A stretch of 64,000 bases of DNA from F1-120-MAGs118 sp013360535 (GTDB lineage Bacteria; Planctomycetota; UBA1135; GCA-002686595): positions 62,001 to 126,000 of the forward strand of contig JAPKHC010000002.1 of assembly GCA_026647215.1 (NCBI GenBank), given 5' to 3'. The notes under the pieces are model-generated. The model did not search any database and was not told the DNA's origin. It worked only from the letters and a program-made list of their open reading frames with translations. Below, piece after piece: positions 44,878-53,221 of this stretch; position 1 is the first letter of the stretch; every line of letters starts with the position of its first letter. Made by a program: the position numbers and the translations under genes.

Positions 44878-46167
44878 CTAACGCCGCAGGAAGGCGCCGA
44901 GCGCGAGCTCCATCGCGGCCGGGTCTTCGGCGCCGCACAGCTCGCGGATCGAGTGCATCGAGAGCTGCGGGCTGCCGACGTCGACGGTGCGCATGCCCAG
45001 CCGCGCGGCCGTGAGCGGCCCGATGGTCGTGCCGCAGGCGAGGTTCGAGCGGTGGAAGTACTTTTGCACGCGCACTCCGACGGACTCGGCCGCGAGCTGG
45101 AACTCGGCCTCGCCCTCGGCGTCGGTCGCGTAGCGCTGGTTGGTGTTGAGCTTGATCACCGGGCCGCCGTTGAGCGCGATCCAGTGCTCCGGCTCGTGCT
45201 TCTCGCGGTAGTTGGGGTGCGTCGCGTGCGCCATGTCGATCGAGGCGCAGAAGCTCTTCGCGATCGCGCGGTGGAACTCCTCGCGGCCACCGCCGCCGGC
45301 GAGCACCAGCCGCTCGAGCACGTCGATCAGGAGCGGGCCCTGGGCGCCGCGCGTCGAGGTGCTCCCCACTTCCTCGTGGTCGAACAGGCACAGCACCGCG
45401 ATCGCACCGTCGCCGCCGGAGTGGCTCGCCACCGCCTGCAGCGCGCACCACGACGAACACAGGTTGTCGAGCCGCGGCGCGCACACGAACTCGTTCGAGG
45501 CGCCGAGGAACGTCGCGGGCGCGATGTCGTGCAGCATCAAGTCCCACGACAGCACGTCGACGGGCTCGCAGCCGAGCTCGTTGCCGAGGAAGCGCTGCAG
45601 GCCGAGCTCGTCGGACCGCCCCAGTCCCCAGATCGGCGTCATGTGCAGCTGCGGGTCGAGCACGAGACCACGCGAGTTGACCTCGCGGTCGAGGTGGATC
45701 GCGAGCTGCGGCACGCGGGCCAGCGCGCGGTTGGAGAGGAACAGGCGCGGCTCCAGTGCCTTGCCCTGACGCACCATGACGCGCCCCGAGAGCCCGAGGT
45801 CGCGGTCGAGCCACGAGTTGAGCAACACTCCGCCGTACACCTCGACGCCGAGCTGCCGGTAGCCGGCCGCGCCGGTGTTGGGCCGCGCCTTGACGCGCAG
45901 GTTCGGGCTGTCGGTGTGCGCGCCGAGCACCCGGAAGCCGACCTCGTGCGCCGGACGAGCGCCGCGCGACCACGCCAGCAGGCTGCCGCTCCTCACGACG
46001 AAACCCTTCGAGGCATCCGCGGGGAACGCGGCGCCTTCGGGCACTTCGCGGAAACCGGCCGATCGCAGCGTGTCGGCGGCGTTGGCGACGGCGTGGAAAG
46101 GAGACGGGGACGCGTCGATGTACTTGCCCATCGCGCTGGCGCGTTCGCGGGAGTTCATGGCGGACAT
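44878..46167 (-). CDS. M18-family aminopeptidase (aspartyl-type)
   Basis: A 429-residue zinc metallopeptidase of the M18 family, resembling aspartyl aminopeptidase and yeast Ape1-type enzymes. Metal- and active-site segments are visible: LGAHTDSPNLRVK (His and Asp near 85), LFDHEEVGSTSTRG with the bridging Glu pair, and SIDMAHATHPN; near the end, YFHRSNLACGTTIGPLTA. It probably forms the usual tetrahedral dodecamer. The ATG at 46167 begins MSAMNSRERASAMGKYIDASPSPFH, matching the family start. It lies 53 nt upstream of slyD on the same strand. Substrate preference for acidic N-termini is a family property. Confidence 0.93.
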   Translation of the reverse strand: MSAMNSRERASAMGKYIDASPSPFHAVANAADTLRSAGFREVPEGAAFPADASKGFVVRSGSLLAWSRGARPAHEVGFRVLGAHTDSPNLRVKARPNTGAAGYRQLGVEVYGGVLLNSWLDRDLGLSGRVMVRQGKALEPRLFLSNRALARVPQLAIHLDREVNSRGLVLDPQLHMTPIWGLGRSDELGLQRFLGNELGCEPVDVLSWDLMLHDIAPATFLGASNEFVCAPRLDNLCSSWCALQAVASHSGGDGAIAVLCLFDHEEVGSTSTRGAQGPLLIDVLERLVLAGGGGREEFHRAIAKSFCASIDMAHATHPNYREKHEPEHWIALNGGPVIKLNTNQRYATDAEGEAEFQLAAESVGVRVQKYFHRSNLACGTTIGPLTAARLGMRTVDVGSPQLSMHSIRELCGAEDPAAMELALGAFLRR

Positions 46168-46266
46168 TCAAGGGTCGCGGGCCCGCGCGCGCCACGGGAA
46201 ATTCGGGCGCACCGCGCGCGCTCCGCACGTTGGTCGGCCGCGCCCCGGTTTGGTATCACGCTCTCC

Positions 46267-46974
46267 GTGCCGACGCTGCTGCAACTTTCGCTCTGGATCG
46301 CGACGGTCGCTTCGTTGCCGCAGGATCTCGGGCAGGGTGCGCTCGGAGCGGGGTTGGCCCGCGGACGAGTCGGGCAGCGGATCGCCGCCGTAGTCGAGCA
46401 CGGACCGCGGGCCCGTGGCACCGAGCTCGCGACCCTCGCGGCCACGCTCGCTTCGCCGGAGCAGGCCTTGCGCTTGGCCGCGCTCGACGCGCTCGGGCGT
46501 TCGCCGGCGCCCGAGGCCTTCGAGCTGCTGCTCACCCACGCGGCAGCTCGCGACCGGCGCGCGCTCGCAAGCGATCTCGAGACGAGTCGGCTGTTCCTCG
46601 CCTTGGCTCGCCATCGCGACGCCCGCGCGATCGCGGTGCTCGCCGAACGGCCGCGTGCGCAGCTCGGGCTGGAGACGGTGCGGGCGCGGCTCCTCGGCCT
46701 CGGCCGCATCCGCAAGCGCGCGTCGATCGAGGCGCTGCTCACGATCGTCGAGGCGTTGCCGTTCGCCGAGCGCCAGCAGCACCTGCAGGAGTTTCGCCTG
46801 TCGATGCGCGTCTTGAGCGGAACCGATGCGGGGCAGACGGTCGAGGCCTGGCGGCGTTGGTGGCGAGCGCAGCCGCCGGAATTCGCGCCCAGCGCGAACG
46901 AGCCGGAACTCACCGGCCCGGAAGGCGCCCGCTGGCGCATGGAATGGCGCGACGAGACGAGGCTCGCGCGGTGA
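46267..46974 (+). CDS. Exported HEAT-repeat protein with terminal WRRWW motif
   Basis: A 235-residue protein, GTG start at 46267, with a likely signal peptide (LLQLSLWIATVASLPQ). Helical HEAT-type repeats cover about 40-190 (e.g. ALRLAALDALGRSPAPEAFELLLTHAA). Then comes TDAGQTVEAWRRWWRAQPPEF, the same terminal motif seen in the 366- and 207-residue HEAT proteins of this window. The stop overlaps the next GTG by 4 nt, so it is translated with the sulfatase-like gene. Given that coupling, the protein may accompany the sulfatase-fold lipoprotein in the periplasm. No catalytic residues are evident. Confidence 0.65.
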   Translation: MPTLLQLSLWIATVASLPQDLGQGALGAGLARGRVGQRIAAVVEHGPRARGTELATLAATLASPEQALRLAALDALGRSPAPEAFELLLTHAAARDRRALASDLETSRLFLALARHRDARAIAVLAERPRAQLGLETVRARLLGLGRIRKRASIEALLTIVEALPFAERQQHLQEFRLSMRVLSGTDAGQTVEAWRRWWRAQPPEFAPSANEPELTGPEGARWRMEWRDETRLAR

Positions 46975-48692
46975 GGTCGAGCTTCGGCGCGCTCGCGCTG
47001 GCCGTGCTCGCCTGTGCGTGCGGCGAAGCTCGACCGCGGCGCTCTGTGCTGCTCGTCACGCTCGACACGACGCGTGCGGATGCGCTCGGCTGCTACGGCT
47101 CGAAGCCCGCCGTCACGCCGAATCTCGATGCGCTCGCCGCGGACGGCGTGTGTTTCCTGAACGCGCGCACCGTGACGCCGACGACGCTTCCCGCGCATGC
47201 CTCGATGCTCACGGGGCTCTATCCGGCGCGACATCGAGTCCGCGACAACAGCCTCACGGCACTTCCGCGCGCGGCCACGACGGTCGCGGAGCTTGCGCGC
47301 GCGCAGGAGCTCCGCACGGCCGCCTTCGTGTCGGCGGCTGTGCTCGACCGCGCCTTCGGTCTCGATCAGGGTTTCGAGACTTACGTGCAGCCCTCGCGCG
47401 AGTCGGATGTCGTCGGCCAGACCGGGTACACGTCGTTGCGCGCGGACGAGACCGCGGCGTCGGCGCGCGCGTGGCTTCAAGGTGTCGGTGAGGACGAGGA
47501 CTTCTTCCTGTGGGTGCATTTCTTCGATCCCCACCGGCCGTGGGTGGCGGAGCGGCGCTGGCTCGAGCGCGCGGGCGGCCATCCGTACCTCGCGGAGATC
47601 GCCGCGACCGATGCGGCCTTCGGCACGCTGCTCGAGACGCTGCGCACGAGCGGGCGGCTCGAGACGACGACGGTGCTCGTCGTCGGGGACCACGGCGAGG
47701 GTCTCGGCGAGCATGGCGAGGACGCGCACGCGTGGTGCGTGTACGACTCGACGATGCGCGTGCCGTTCCTGCTTCTTCGCGCCGACGGCGCACGCAAGGG
47801 CGAGCGTGATCCGCTCGTCACCAGCGTCGCCGACGTGGCGCCGACGCTGCTCGAGGCGCTCGCGTTGCCCGCGCTTTCCGATCTCGACGGGACCAGCCTG
47901 TGGAATCCCGTCGCCGGCGAGCGAGGCGTCTATTTCGAGTCCTACTACGCATACCTGCACTACGGGCTCGCTCCGCTCGTCGGCTGGGTCGACGCGAGCG
48001 GCAAGCTGATCCAGACGAGCGCGCCCGAGTTCTATGACGTCGCGGCGGATCCCGGCGAGGCACACAATCGCCTGCCCGACGACTCGAACGGCGTGGCCGA
48101 ACGGCTCGCGCGCATTCGCGAGGTGCTCGCACGTCCAGCGCTAGAGTCCGGCGCCGACGTGACGGCCGACGCCGAGCTCCTGCGCTCCGTGCAGAGCCTC
48201 GGATACGCGGCGGGAGGCCAGCGCGAGGCCCTGCCGGATCCGCTCGAATCGGGCGAGTTGCCCAGTCCGCACGCCAGGGTCGGTGAGCTGCGCCGTTGCG
48301 ACGCCGCCGAAGCGCTCTTCTCGATTGGCCGCCACGCGGAGGCCGCGAAGGCCTTCGAGCGCATCGTGCGCGACAACCCGCGCAACTCCTTCGCGCTCGA
48401 GTACCTCGGCCACTGCCGGTTCCGCCTCGGCGACTGGCCCGGCGCGAGGGAGAGCTTCGAGTCCGCGCTCACGCACGGGCCCGAACGCGCCGCGACCCTG
48501 CGAGCCCTCGGCTTCGTGCTTCAGCGACTCGACGACAAGGACGGCGCACGCGCACGTTGGACCCGCGCGGCCGAGCTCGACCCGCGCGACACCGAGACGC
48601 TGCAATTCCTGCTGCAGGACGCGCTCGAGCGTGGCGACGCCGCCGCTGAAGCCCGCTGGCGCGACGCGCTGCGTTCCGCCGCGTCGCGCTGA
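46971..48692 (+). CDS. Sulfatase-fold lipoprotein with C-terminal TPRs, lacking the sulfatase nucleophile
   Basis: A 573-residue member of the alkaline phosphatase/sulfatase superfamily, GTG 46971 overlapping the previous stop by 4 nt. A short signal ends near VLACAC, possibly a lipoprotein. The metal site begins LLVTLDTTRADALGCYG (Asp32). The sulfatase signature would be CxPxR, but here the sequence is TLPAHASMLTG: Thr72 stands at the nucleophile position and His76 in place of Arg. Later metal residues (VGDHGEGLGEHGE) are intact. This Thr/His variant recurs in TPR-bearing 'sulfatases' and suggests a phosphodiesterase or phosphotransferase. TPR units occupy about 450-560 (FERIVRDNPRNSFALEYLGHCRF). 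Confidence 0.82.
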   Translation: MRSSFGALALAVLACACGEARPRRSVLLVTLDTTRADALGCYGSKPAVTPNLDALAADGVCFLNARTVTPTTLPAHASMLTGLYPARHRVRDNSLTALPRAATTVAELARAQELRTAAFVSAAVLDRAFGLDQGFETYVQPSRESDVVGQTGYTSLRADETAASARAWLQGVGEDEDFFLWVHFFDPHRPWVAERRWLERAGGHPYLAEIAATDAAFGTLLETLRTSGRLETTTVLVVGDHGEGLGEHGEDAHAWCVYDSTMRVPFLLLRADGARKGERDPLVTSVADVAPTLLEALALPALSDLDGTSLWNPVAGERGVYFESYYAYLHYGLAPLVGWVDASGKLIQTSAPEFYDVAADPGEAHNRLPDDSNGVAERLARIREVLARPALESGADVTADAELLRSVQSLGYAAGGQREALPDPLESGELPSPHARVGELRRCDAAEALFSIGRHAEAAKAFERIVRDNPRNSFALEYLGHCRFRLGDWPGARESFESALTHGPERAATLRALGFVLQRLDDKDGARARWTRAAELDPRDTETLQFLLQDALERGDAAAEARWRDALRSAASR

Positions 48693-48796
48693 CCGAACCG
48701 TCGAGCAGCACGGGCAGCCGCGAAGCATCACGGCGCAGCTCGCCGGTTCGCGGGTCGCGTCCGGCCTGGCAGGCGCCACCGGCGTGAACGGACGCT

Positions 48797-48812
48797 TGGC
48801 ATCCGGCTTGCT
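48797..48812 (+). promoter_or_regulatory. Sigma-54 (-24/-12) promoter of the porin gene
   Basis: TGGCATCCGGCTTGCT, with the invariant GG and GC elements exactly 10 nt apart, matches the sigma-54 consensus TGGCAC-N5-TTGCW at nearly all positions. Transcription should begin near 48823, about 64 nt before the ATG at 48887. A TCACGG half-site lies about 95 nt upstream of that start (48728-48733). A second copy of the promoter stands before the binding-protein gene (50455-50470), and an enhancer-binding regulator is encoded downstream, so this is strongly supported by context. Confidence 0.75.
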
Positions 48813-48826
48813 GATCGGCACCGTCT

Positions 48827-48855
48827 CTCGCGGACTGCCGTGACGGTTCCGCGAG
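48827..48855 (+). repeat. Leader hairpin downstream of the porin sigma-54 promoter
   Basis: A perfect 8-bp inverted repeat, 48827-48834 with 48848-48855, around a 13-nt loop. It starts about 4 nt after the predicted transcript start and ends 31 nt before the ATG. It would form a 5' stem-loop in the porin message, possibly a stabiliser. A comparable leader hairpin occurs before the binding-protein gene. Confidence 0.35.
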
Positions 48856-48886
48856 CCGTCCTGAAAATCCTTCGCTCCGAGAACCC

Positions 48887-50347
48887 ATGAACGGTCGCAC
48901 GCCTGCATCGCTCCCTCTGCTGCTAGGACTCGCCGCGGCTCCCGCGCTGGCCCAAACGTCCTCCTCGCCCCCTCCAGCTCCCGCCATCCAGCCGCCGGAG
49001 TCCGTTGCTCCATAACAGGAGACGGCGCCAAAGCCGAAGGACTACTTCGTCGACGCGCGTTCGACGGGCACGAAGAAGGACTCGCAGCCACCGCGGTACG
49101 TGCGCGCGCTCGACAAGGTCGACTGGCTCAAGGGCGACAGCTTCAAGTACATCGACTTCGGCTTCGACTACCGCGCCCGCTACGAGTATCGCGATGACGA
49201 CTTGCGCCGGAACGTCGAGGGTCTCGACGAGCCGGTCCTGCAGCGCTGGCGAGGCTACTTCGGCATCCACGACTGGATCGACCCGTTCCGCTTCTACCTC
49301 GAGTACGAGGACGCCTTCCGCTCGAACAGCGACTTCGCGGCCGACAGCCGGGACGTCAACCGTCAGGAGCTCATCCAAGGCATCGCGGAGCTCCACTTCG
49401 AGGATGCGCTCGGTCCGGATCGCCCGCTGCGCCTGCAGGCCGGACGCATGGCCTTCGAATACACGGATCGGCGGCTGCTGGCGCGCAACGAGTGGCGCAA
49501 CACGACCAACAACTTCCAGGGCTTCCGCGCGATCCTGGGCAAGCAGTCGAATGACTGGCAGCTCGACTTGCTCGCGCTCAAGCCCGTCAATCGCCGCATC
49601 GACGAACCTGACGACGCCGTCCACAACCAGTGGTTTTACGGCGTGATCGGCGACTGGCGGCGCTGGTCCGACGTGGTGACGCTCCAGCCCTACTACCTGT
49701 TGCTCAAGCAGCAGGACCTCGGTGGAGCGGCGGCACGCGAGATCCACACCGCCGGGTTGCGCGCCTACGGTGCGACCGGGAAGAGCGGTCTGGACTGGGA
49801 TCTGCAGGGCATCGTGCAGTTCGGAGACGACGGTCCGCGCGACCACCGTGCGCAGGCGGCCACGGCGGAGCTGGGCTATCTGTTCGAGCACGACTGGAAG
49901 CCGCGCGTCGGCTTGTTCCTCGGATACGCGAGCGGCGACGAGGATCCCACCGACGGCTCGAACGAGCGCTTCGACAAGCTGTTCGGCTTCGCGCGCCCGT
50001 GGTCCTCGAACGACTACATCCAGTTCGAGAACATCCTCACGCCCAAGACGCGCCTCGAGTTCCAGCCGGCGAAGGACGTGCGCGTCGACCTCGGCTGGAG
50101 CTGGTACTGGCTCGCGAGCGACACCGACCGCTGGGCCGCGGCGAACAACCTGCGCGACGCGACGGGCCAGAGCGGCACGTACATGGGCAACGAGTTCGAC
50201 ATTCGCCTGCGCTTCAAGCTCGGGCAGTACACCGACGTCGCCATCGGCTACGCCTACTTTGCCCCCGGCGACTTCACGAAAGACGCCGGACGCAACAACG
50301 ACACGGATTTCTTCTATGTCGAGATCGCGCCGCGGTTCCTGCCCTGA
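48887..50347 (+). pseudogene. Alginate-export-type outer-membrane porin interrupted by an in-frame TAA
   Basis: The ATG at 48887 opens a clear signal peptide (LLLGLAAAPALAQT) and a Pro-rich linker but ends in TAA at 49013-49015. The same frame continues without another stop for 443 codons. It encodes a beta-barrel of the alginate-export family (PF13372): 'YIDFGFDYRARYEYR', 'LQRWRGYFGIHDWIDPFRFYLEYEDAF' and closing strands 'VAIGYAYFAPGDF' then FFYVEIAPRFLP with terminal aromatics. No ATG, GTG or TTG lies between the stop and GTG 49100, so internal restart would give a barrel with no signal peptide. A one-base change (CAA or GAA to TAA), sequencing error or read-through are the options. It lies directly before the ABC transporter genes. 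Confidence 0.8.
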
Positions 50348-50352
50348 GGATC

Positions 50353-50368
50353 TCACGGGCGCCCGTGA
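50353..50368. promoter_or_regulatory. Perfect 16-bp palindrome, candidate enhancer site
   Basis: TCACGGGCGCCCGTGA is perfectly self-complementary and sits 113-128 nt before the predicted start of the ssuA-like transcript, a normal distance for a sigma-54 enhancer. Another TCACGGG occurs at 50373-50379 and a third at 50506-50512, with CCGTGA at 50494-50499. The clustering suggests the binding site of the regulator encoded at 53218-54804. The link between site and regulator is inferred, not shown. Confidence 0.55.
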
Positions 50369-50454
50369 CTCCTCACGGGCCATGAAGCGGAGCGGTGGGA
50401 CCTTCCCCCCGCTCCGCGGGTGTTTCCGGGCCGTTTGGCCCCGTCTGGGGCGCT

Positions 50455-50470
50455 TGGCACCCCGCTTGCT
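50455..50470 (+). promoter_or_regulatory. Sigma-54 (-24/-12) promoter of the ABC transporter operon
   Basis: TGGCACCCCGCTTGCT fits the sigma-54 consensus TGGCACN5TTGCW with the GG to GC spacing exact. Transcription should start near 50481, 44 nt before the ATG at 50525. It is nearly identical to the element before the porin gene (48797-48812). With the enhancer-binding regulator as the last gene of the operon, an autoregulated circuit is implied. Confidence 0.8.
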
Positions 50471-50493
50471 CCACGGGAGCGACGGCCCACGAG

Positions 50494-50511
50494 CCGTGAA
50501 GCCTCTCACGG
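50494..50511 (+). repeat. Leader hairpin before the binding-protein gene
   Basis: CCGTGA (50494-50499) pairs with TCACGG (50506-50511) around a 6-nt loop, 13 nt before the ATG and 13 nt after the predicted transcript start. It uses the same hexamer as the upstream palindrome, so it could be either an extra regulator half-site pair or an RNA stem-loop in the leader. Confidence 0.35.
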
Positions 50512-50524
50512 GAAACGAAGCACC

Positions 50525-51574
50525 ATGACTCTTCTCACCAACCTGTTCGCCTGGACGCTGGCCGCTTCGGTGGCCCTCGCGTCCGCCGGATCCTCTGCTC
50601 CCGCAACCGGCGATGCACCCGTCGAGCTGCGGCTGGGCTACTTCGCCAACGTCACCCATGCCACCGCGATCTGCGGCGTCGAGCAGGGCACGTTCAAGAC
50701 CGAGCTGGGCGAGCTCGCGACCCTCAAGACGTTCACGTTCAACGCCGGTCCCGCTGCAGTCGAGGCGCTGCTCTCGGGCGGGCTGGACGCGACCTACATC
50801 GGTCCCAATCCAGCGATCAACGCGTACGTGAAGTCGAAGGGCAAGGCCGTGCGTGTCATCGCGGGCGCCACGAGCGGCGGGGCGTTCCTCGTCGTCGATC
50901 CTGGCGTCGAGAAGCCCGAGGACCTGCGCGGCAAGAAGCTCGCGAGCCCGCAACTCGGCGGCACGCAGGACGTCGCCTTGCGCGCGTGGCTCAAGGGCAA
51001 GGGCTTCAAGGTCGAGCTCACCGGCACGAGCGACGTGTTCGTCGTGCCGCAGGAGAACGCTCAGACGCTCGAGCAGTTCCGCGCGCGCAACATCGCTGGT
51101 GGCTGGGTGCCCGAGCCGTGGGCCACGCGCCTCGTGCTCGAAGGTGGTGGCAAGATCCTCGTCGACGAGCGCGAGCTCTGGCCGCAGGGCCAGTTCGTCA
51201 CCACGCACCTGATCGTGCGCACGGAGTTCCTCGAGCAGCACCCCGACGTCGTGCGTGCGCTCCTGCGGGGGCACCTCGCGGCCGAGGCAGCGCTGCTCGC
51301 CAAGCCCGCGGAGGCGCAGGAAACCGTCAACGCCGGCATCGCGAAGATCACCGGCAAGCGCATCGGCGCCGAGGTCATCGGCGGCGCCTGGAAGAACCTG
51401 CAGTTCACGCACGACCCGCTGGCGGACACGCTCGTGAAGTCCGCCAAGGACGCGGAGACGATCGGCCTCGTCAAGCTCGAGGGCGTCGACGTGCGCGGCA
51501 TCTACGACCTGCGCCTGCTCAACGAGCTGCTCGCGGGCCGCGGCGAGCCCACGATCCGCACGGAGGCGAAGTGA
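50525..51574 (+). CDS. Periplasmic substrate-binding protein of an SsuA/TauA/NMT1-type importer
   Basis: A 349-residue exported binding protein; signal peptide with a cut near ASA-GSS. The mature fold is the NMT1/ABC-type sulfonate-taurine-nitrate group: LRLGYFANVTHATAICGVEQGTF, 'FNAGPAAVEALLSGGLDATYIGPNPAINAYVKS', then DLRGKKLASPQLGGTQDVALRAWL. ssuB-like and ssuC-like genes follow directly, and it is the first gene after a sigma-54 promoter. The family binds sulfonates, taurine, nitrate, thiamine-pyrimidine or bicarbonate; the residues lining the pocket cannot fix the ligand here. The ATG 50525 is the only start giving an export signal. No sulfonate monooxygenase or dioxygenase gene is in the window. 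Confidence 0.88.
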   Translation: MTLLTNLFAWTLAASVALASAGSSAPATGDAPVELRLGYFANVTHATAICGVEQGTFKTELGELATLKTFTFNAGPAAVEALLSGGLDATYIGPNPAINAYVKSKGKAVRVIAGATSGGAFLVVDPGVEKPEDLRGKKLASPQLGGTQDVALRAWLKGKGFKVELTGTSDVFVVPQENAQTLEQFRARNIAGGWVPEPWATRLVLEGGGKILVDERELWPQGQFVTTHLIVRTEFLEQHPDVVRALLRGHLAAEAALLAKPAEAQETVNAGIAKITGKRIGAEVIGGAWKNLQFTHDPLADTLVKSAKDAETIGLVKLEGVDVRGIYDLRLLNELLAGRGEPTIRTEAK

Positions 51575-51576
51575 CC

Positions 51577-52380
51577 ATGGTGCTGCGGGAACGGGTGCTC
51601 CCCATGAATTCCGAGCGTGACCCCGCCGTGCGCCTGCGCGACCTGTCGCGTGCCCACGGCAAGGCCGAGCAGCGCGTGCTGGCGCTCGACCGCATCGACC
51701 TCGACGTGCACGAGGGCGAGTTCGTGTGCCTGCTCGGCGCGTCGGGCTGCGGCAAGAGCACGCTGCTCCATCTCGTGGCCGGCCTCGACGAGCCGACTTC
51801 CGGTGAGCTGCGGGTCGCCGGCGGACAGCCCGCGGTGATGTTCCAGGACTCGGCGCTCTTCCCGTGGGCGACCGTCGAGGAAAACGTCAGTTTCCCGATG
51901 GAAATGCGCGGTCTCGCCCCGAAAGCGCGCGCGGAGCGGATCGCGGAGTTGCTCGACCTCGTGCACCTGACGGGCTTCGCTCAGCACCGCCCCCACCAGC
52001 TCTCCGGCGGTATGCGCCAGCGTGCGGCCCTCGCCCGCGCGCTCGCTCAGGACGCGCGCGTGCTGCTGATGGACGAGCCCTTCGGCGCGCTCGACGCGCT
52101 GTTGCGCGACCGGCTGCACGACGAGCTCGAACGCGTCTGGCAACGCACCGGACTCACGGTCCTGTTCGTCACGCACAACCCGCGCGAGGCCGCGCGCCTC
52201 GCCGACCGCGTCGTGCTGCTCTCCAGCCGCCCCGGCCGCATCGCGCAGGAGTTCGAGGTCGACATCGAACGTCCGCGCCGCATCGACTCGCCCGAAGTCA
52301 GCCAGCTCGCCCGCAAGCTCACCGACCGCCTCAAGGAAGTCATCCATGCGACTGCAGACTCCGAAGCTCTCGAAGCCTGA
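51577..52380 (+). CDS. ABC importer ATPase, SsuB/TauB-like
   Basis: ATP-binding subunit (267 residues). Walker A is GASGCGKST (54-62), the signature LSGGMRQR starts at 142, and Walker B with the catalytic Glu is LLMDEP (163-168). A His in the switch (VTHNPREA) completes the site. The 'FQDSALFPWATVEENVSFPM' Q-loop region is typical of the nitrate/sulfonate/taurine importers. The ATG at 51577 has GGAGG 10 nt upstream, so it is preferred to ATG 51604. It starts 2 nt after the binding-protein stop and overlaps the permease gene by 35 nt. Confidence 0.93.
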   Translation: MVLRERVLPMNSERDPAVRLRDLSRAHGKAEQRVLALDRIDLDVHEGEFVCLLGASGCGKSTLLHLVAGLDEPTSGELRVAGGQPAVMFQDSALFPWATVEENVSFPMEMRGLAPKARAERIAELLDLVHLTGFAQHRPHQLSGGMRQRAALARALAQDARVLLMDEPFGALDALLRDRLHDELERVWQRTGLTVLFVTHNPREAARLADRVVLLSSRPGRIAQEFEVDIERPRRIDSPEVSQLARKLTDRLKEVIHATADSEALEA

Positions 52381-53221
52381 GGCGCGCGTGGCGGCTCCCC
52401 GTGCCTTCGACGCCGGCGACGCCGGACAGGCGCAACGCGCTTCGCGGCTCGCTTACCTGTCCCCGCTCGTGGCGCTCGCGGTCGCGATCGCCCTCTGGCA
52501 GGCGGTGGTGTGGAGCGGCTGGAAGCCCGAGTGGGTGTTGCCCGGCCCGTGGCCTGTCGCCAAGCGGCTGTGGACGGAACTCTCGACCGGCGAAGTGCTC
52601 GCCGCCGCGAAGATCACCCTCGGCCGCGCGCTCGCGGGCTTCGCGATCTCGCTCGTCGCGGGAACGCTGGTCGGCATCACGATGGCGCGTTTCGGCTGGC
52701 TGCGAGCGGCGCTCGGTGGCCTGATCGCCGGCCTGCAGACGATGCCGTCGGTCGTGTGGTTCCCGCTCGCCATCCTCTTCTTCCAGCTCGGCGAGGCCGC
52801 GATCCTTTTCGTGATCGTGCTCGGCGCCGCCCCGTCGATCGCGGTCGGATTGGTGAGCGCCGTCGACCACGTTCCCCCGCTGCTGCTGCGTGTCGGACGC
52901 ACCATGGGAGCGCGCGGTTTCACGCTCTTCCGGCGCGTCGTGTTCCCCGCGGCGCTGCCCGGCTACGTCGCGGGCTTGAAGCAGGGCTGGGCCTTCTCGT
53001 GGCGCAGCCTGATGGCGGGCGAGCTGATGGTGTTCCTCGCCGACCGCCCGTCGATCGGGGCCCGCCTGCACTTCGCCCGCGAACTCTCCGACCCGGAGGG
53101 CCTGCTCGCCTGGATGATCGTCGTCCTCTCGATCGGTATCGTCGTCGACCTCGTGGTCTTCGGCCGGCTCGAGCGGCGCTTGAGAGAACGTCGAGGACTT
53201 GCCGAGGAGACTGGCTCGTGA
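52346..53221 (+). CDS. ABC importer permease, SsuC/TauC-like
   Basis: Inner-membrane channel subunit, 291 residues with about six helices between 35 and 275. The permease coupling motif (EAA loop) is RTMGARGFTLFRRVVFPAALPGYVAGLKQGW near 190-220, and LQTMPSVVWFPLAILFFQLG is the typical core of the sulfonate/nitrate family. The start overlaps the ATPase gene by 35 nt, and the stop overlaps the regulator start by 4 nt (GTGA), so the operon ssuA-ssuB-ssuC-regulator is tightly coupled. One permease gene is normal for a homodimeric channel of this family. Confidence 0.92.
   Translation: MRLQTPKLSKPEARVAAPRAFDAGDAGQAQRASRLAYLSPLVALAVAIALWQAVVWSGWKPEWVLPGPWPVAKRLWTELSTGEVLAAAKITLGRALAGFAISLVAGTLVGITMARFGWLRAALGGLIAGLQTMPSVVWFPLAILFFQLGEAAILFVIVLGAAPSIAVGLVSAVDHVPPLLLRVGRTMGARGFTLFRRVVFPAALPGYVAGLKQGWAFSWRSLMAGELMVFLADRPSIGARLHFARELSDPEGLLAWMIVVLSIGIVVDLVVFGRLERRLRERRGLAEETGS

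Noticed and set aside
49013..49015. Recoding of the porin stop as selenocysteine or pyrrolysine
   Set aside because: The codon is TAA, whereas those amino acids use TGA and TAG; no downstream structure of a SECIS type was evident.
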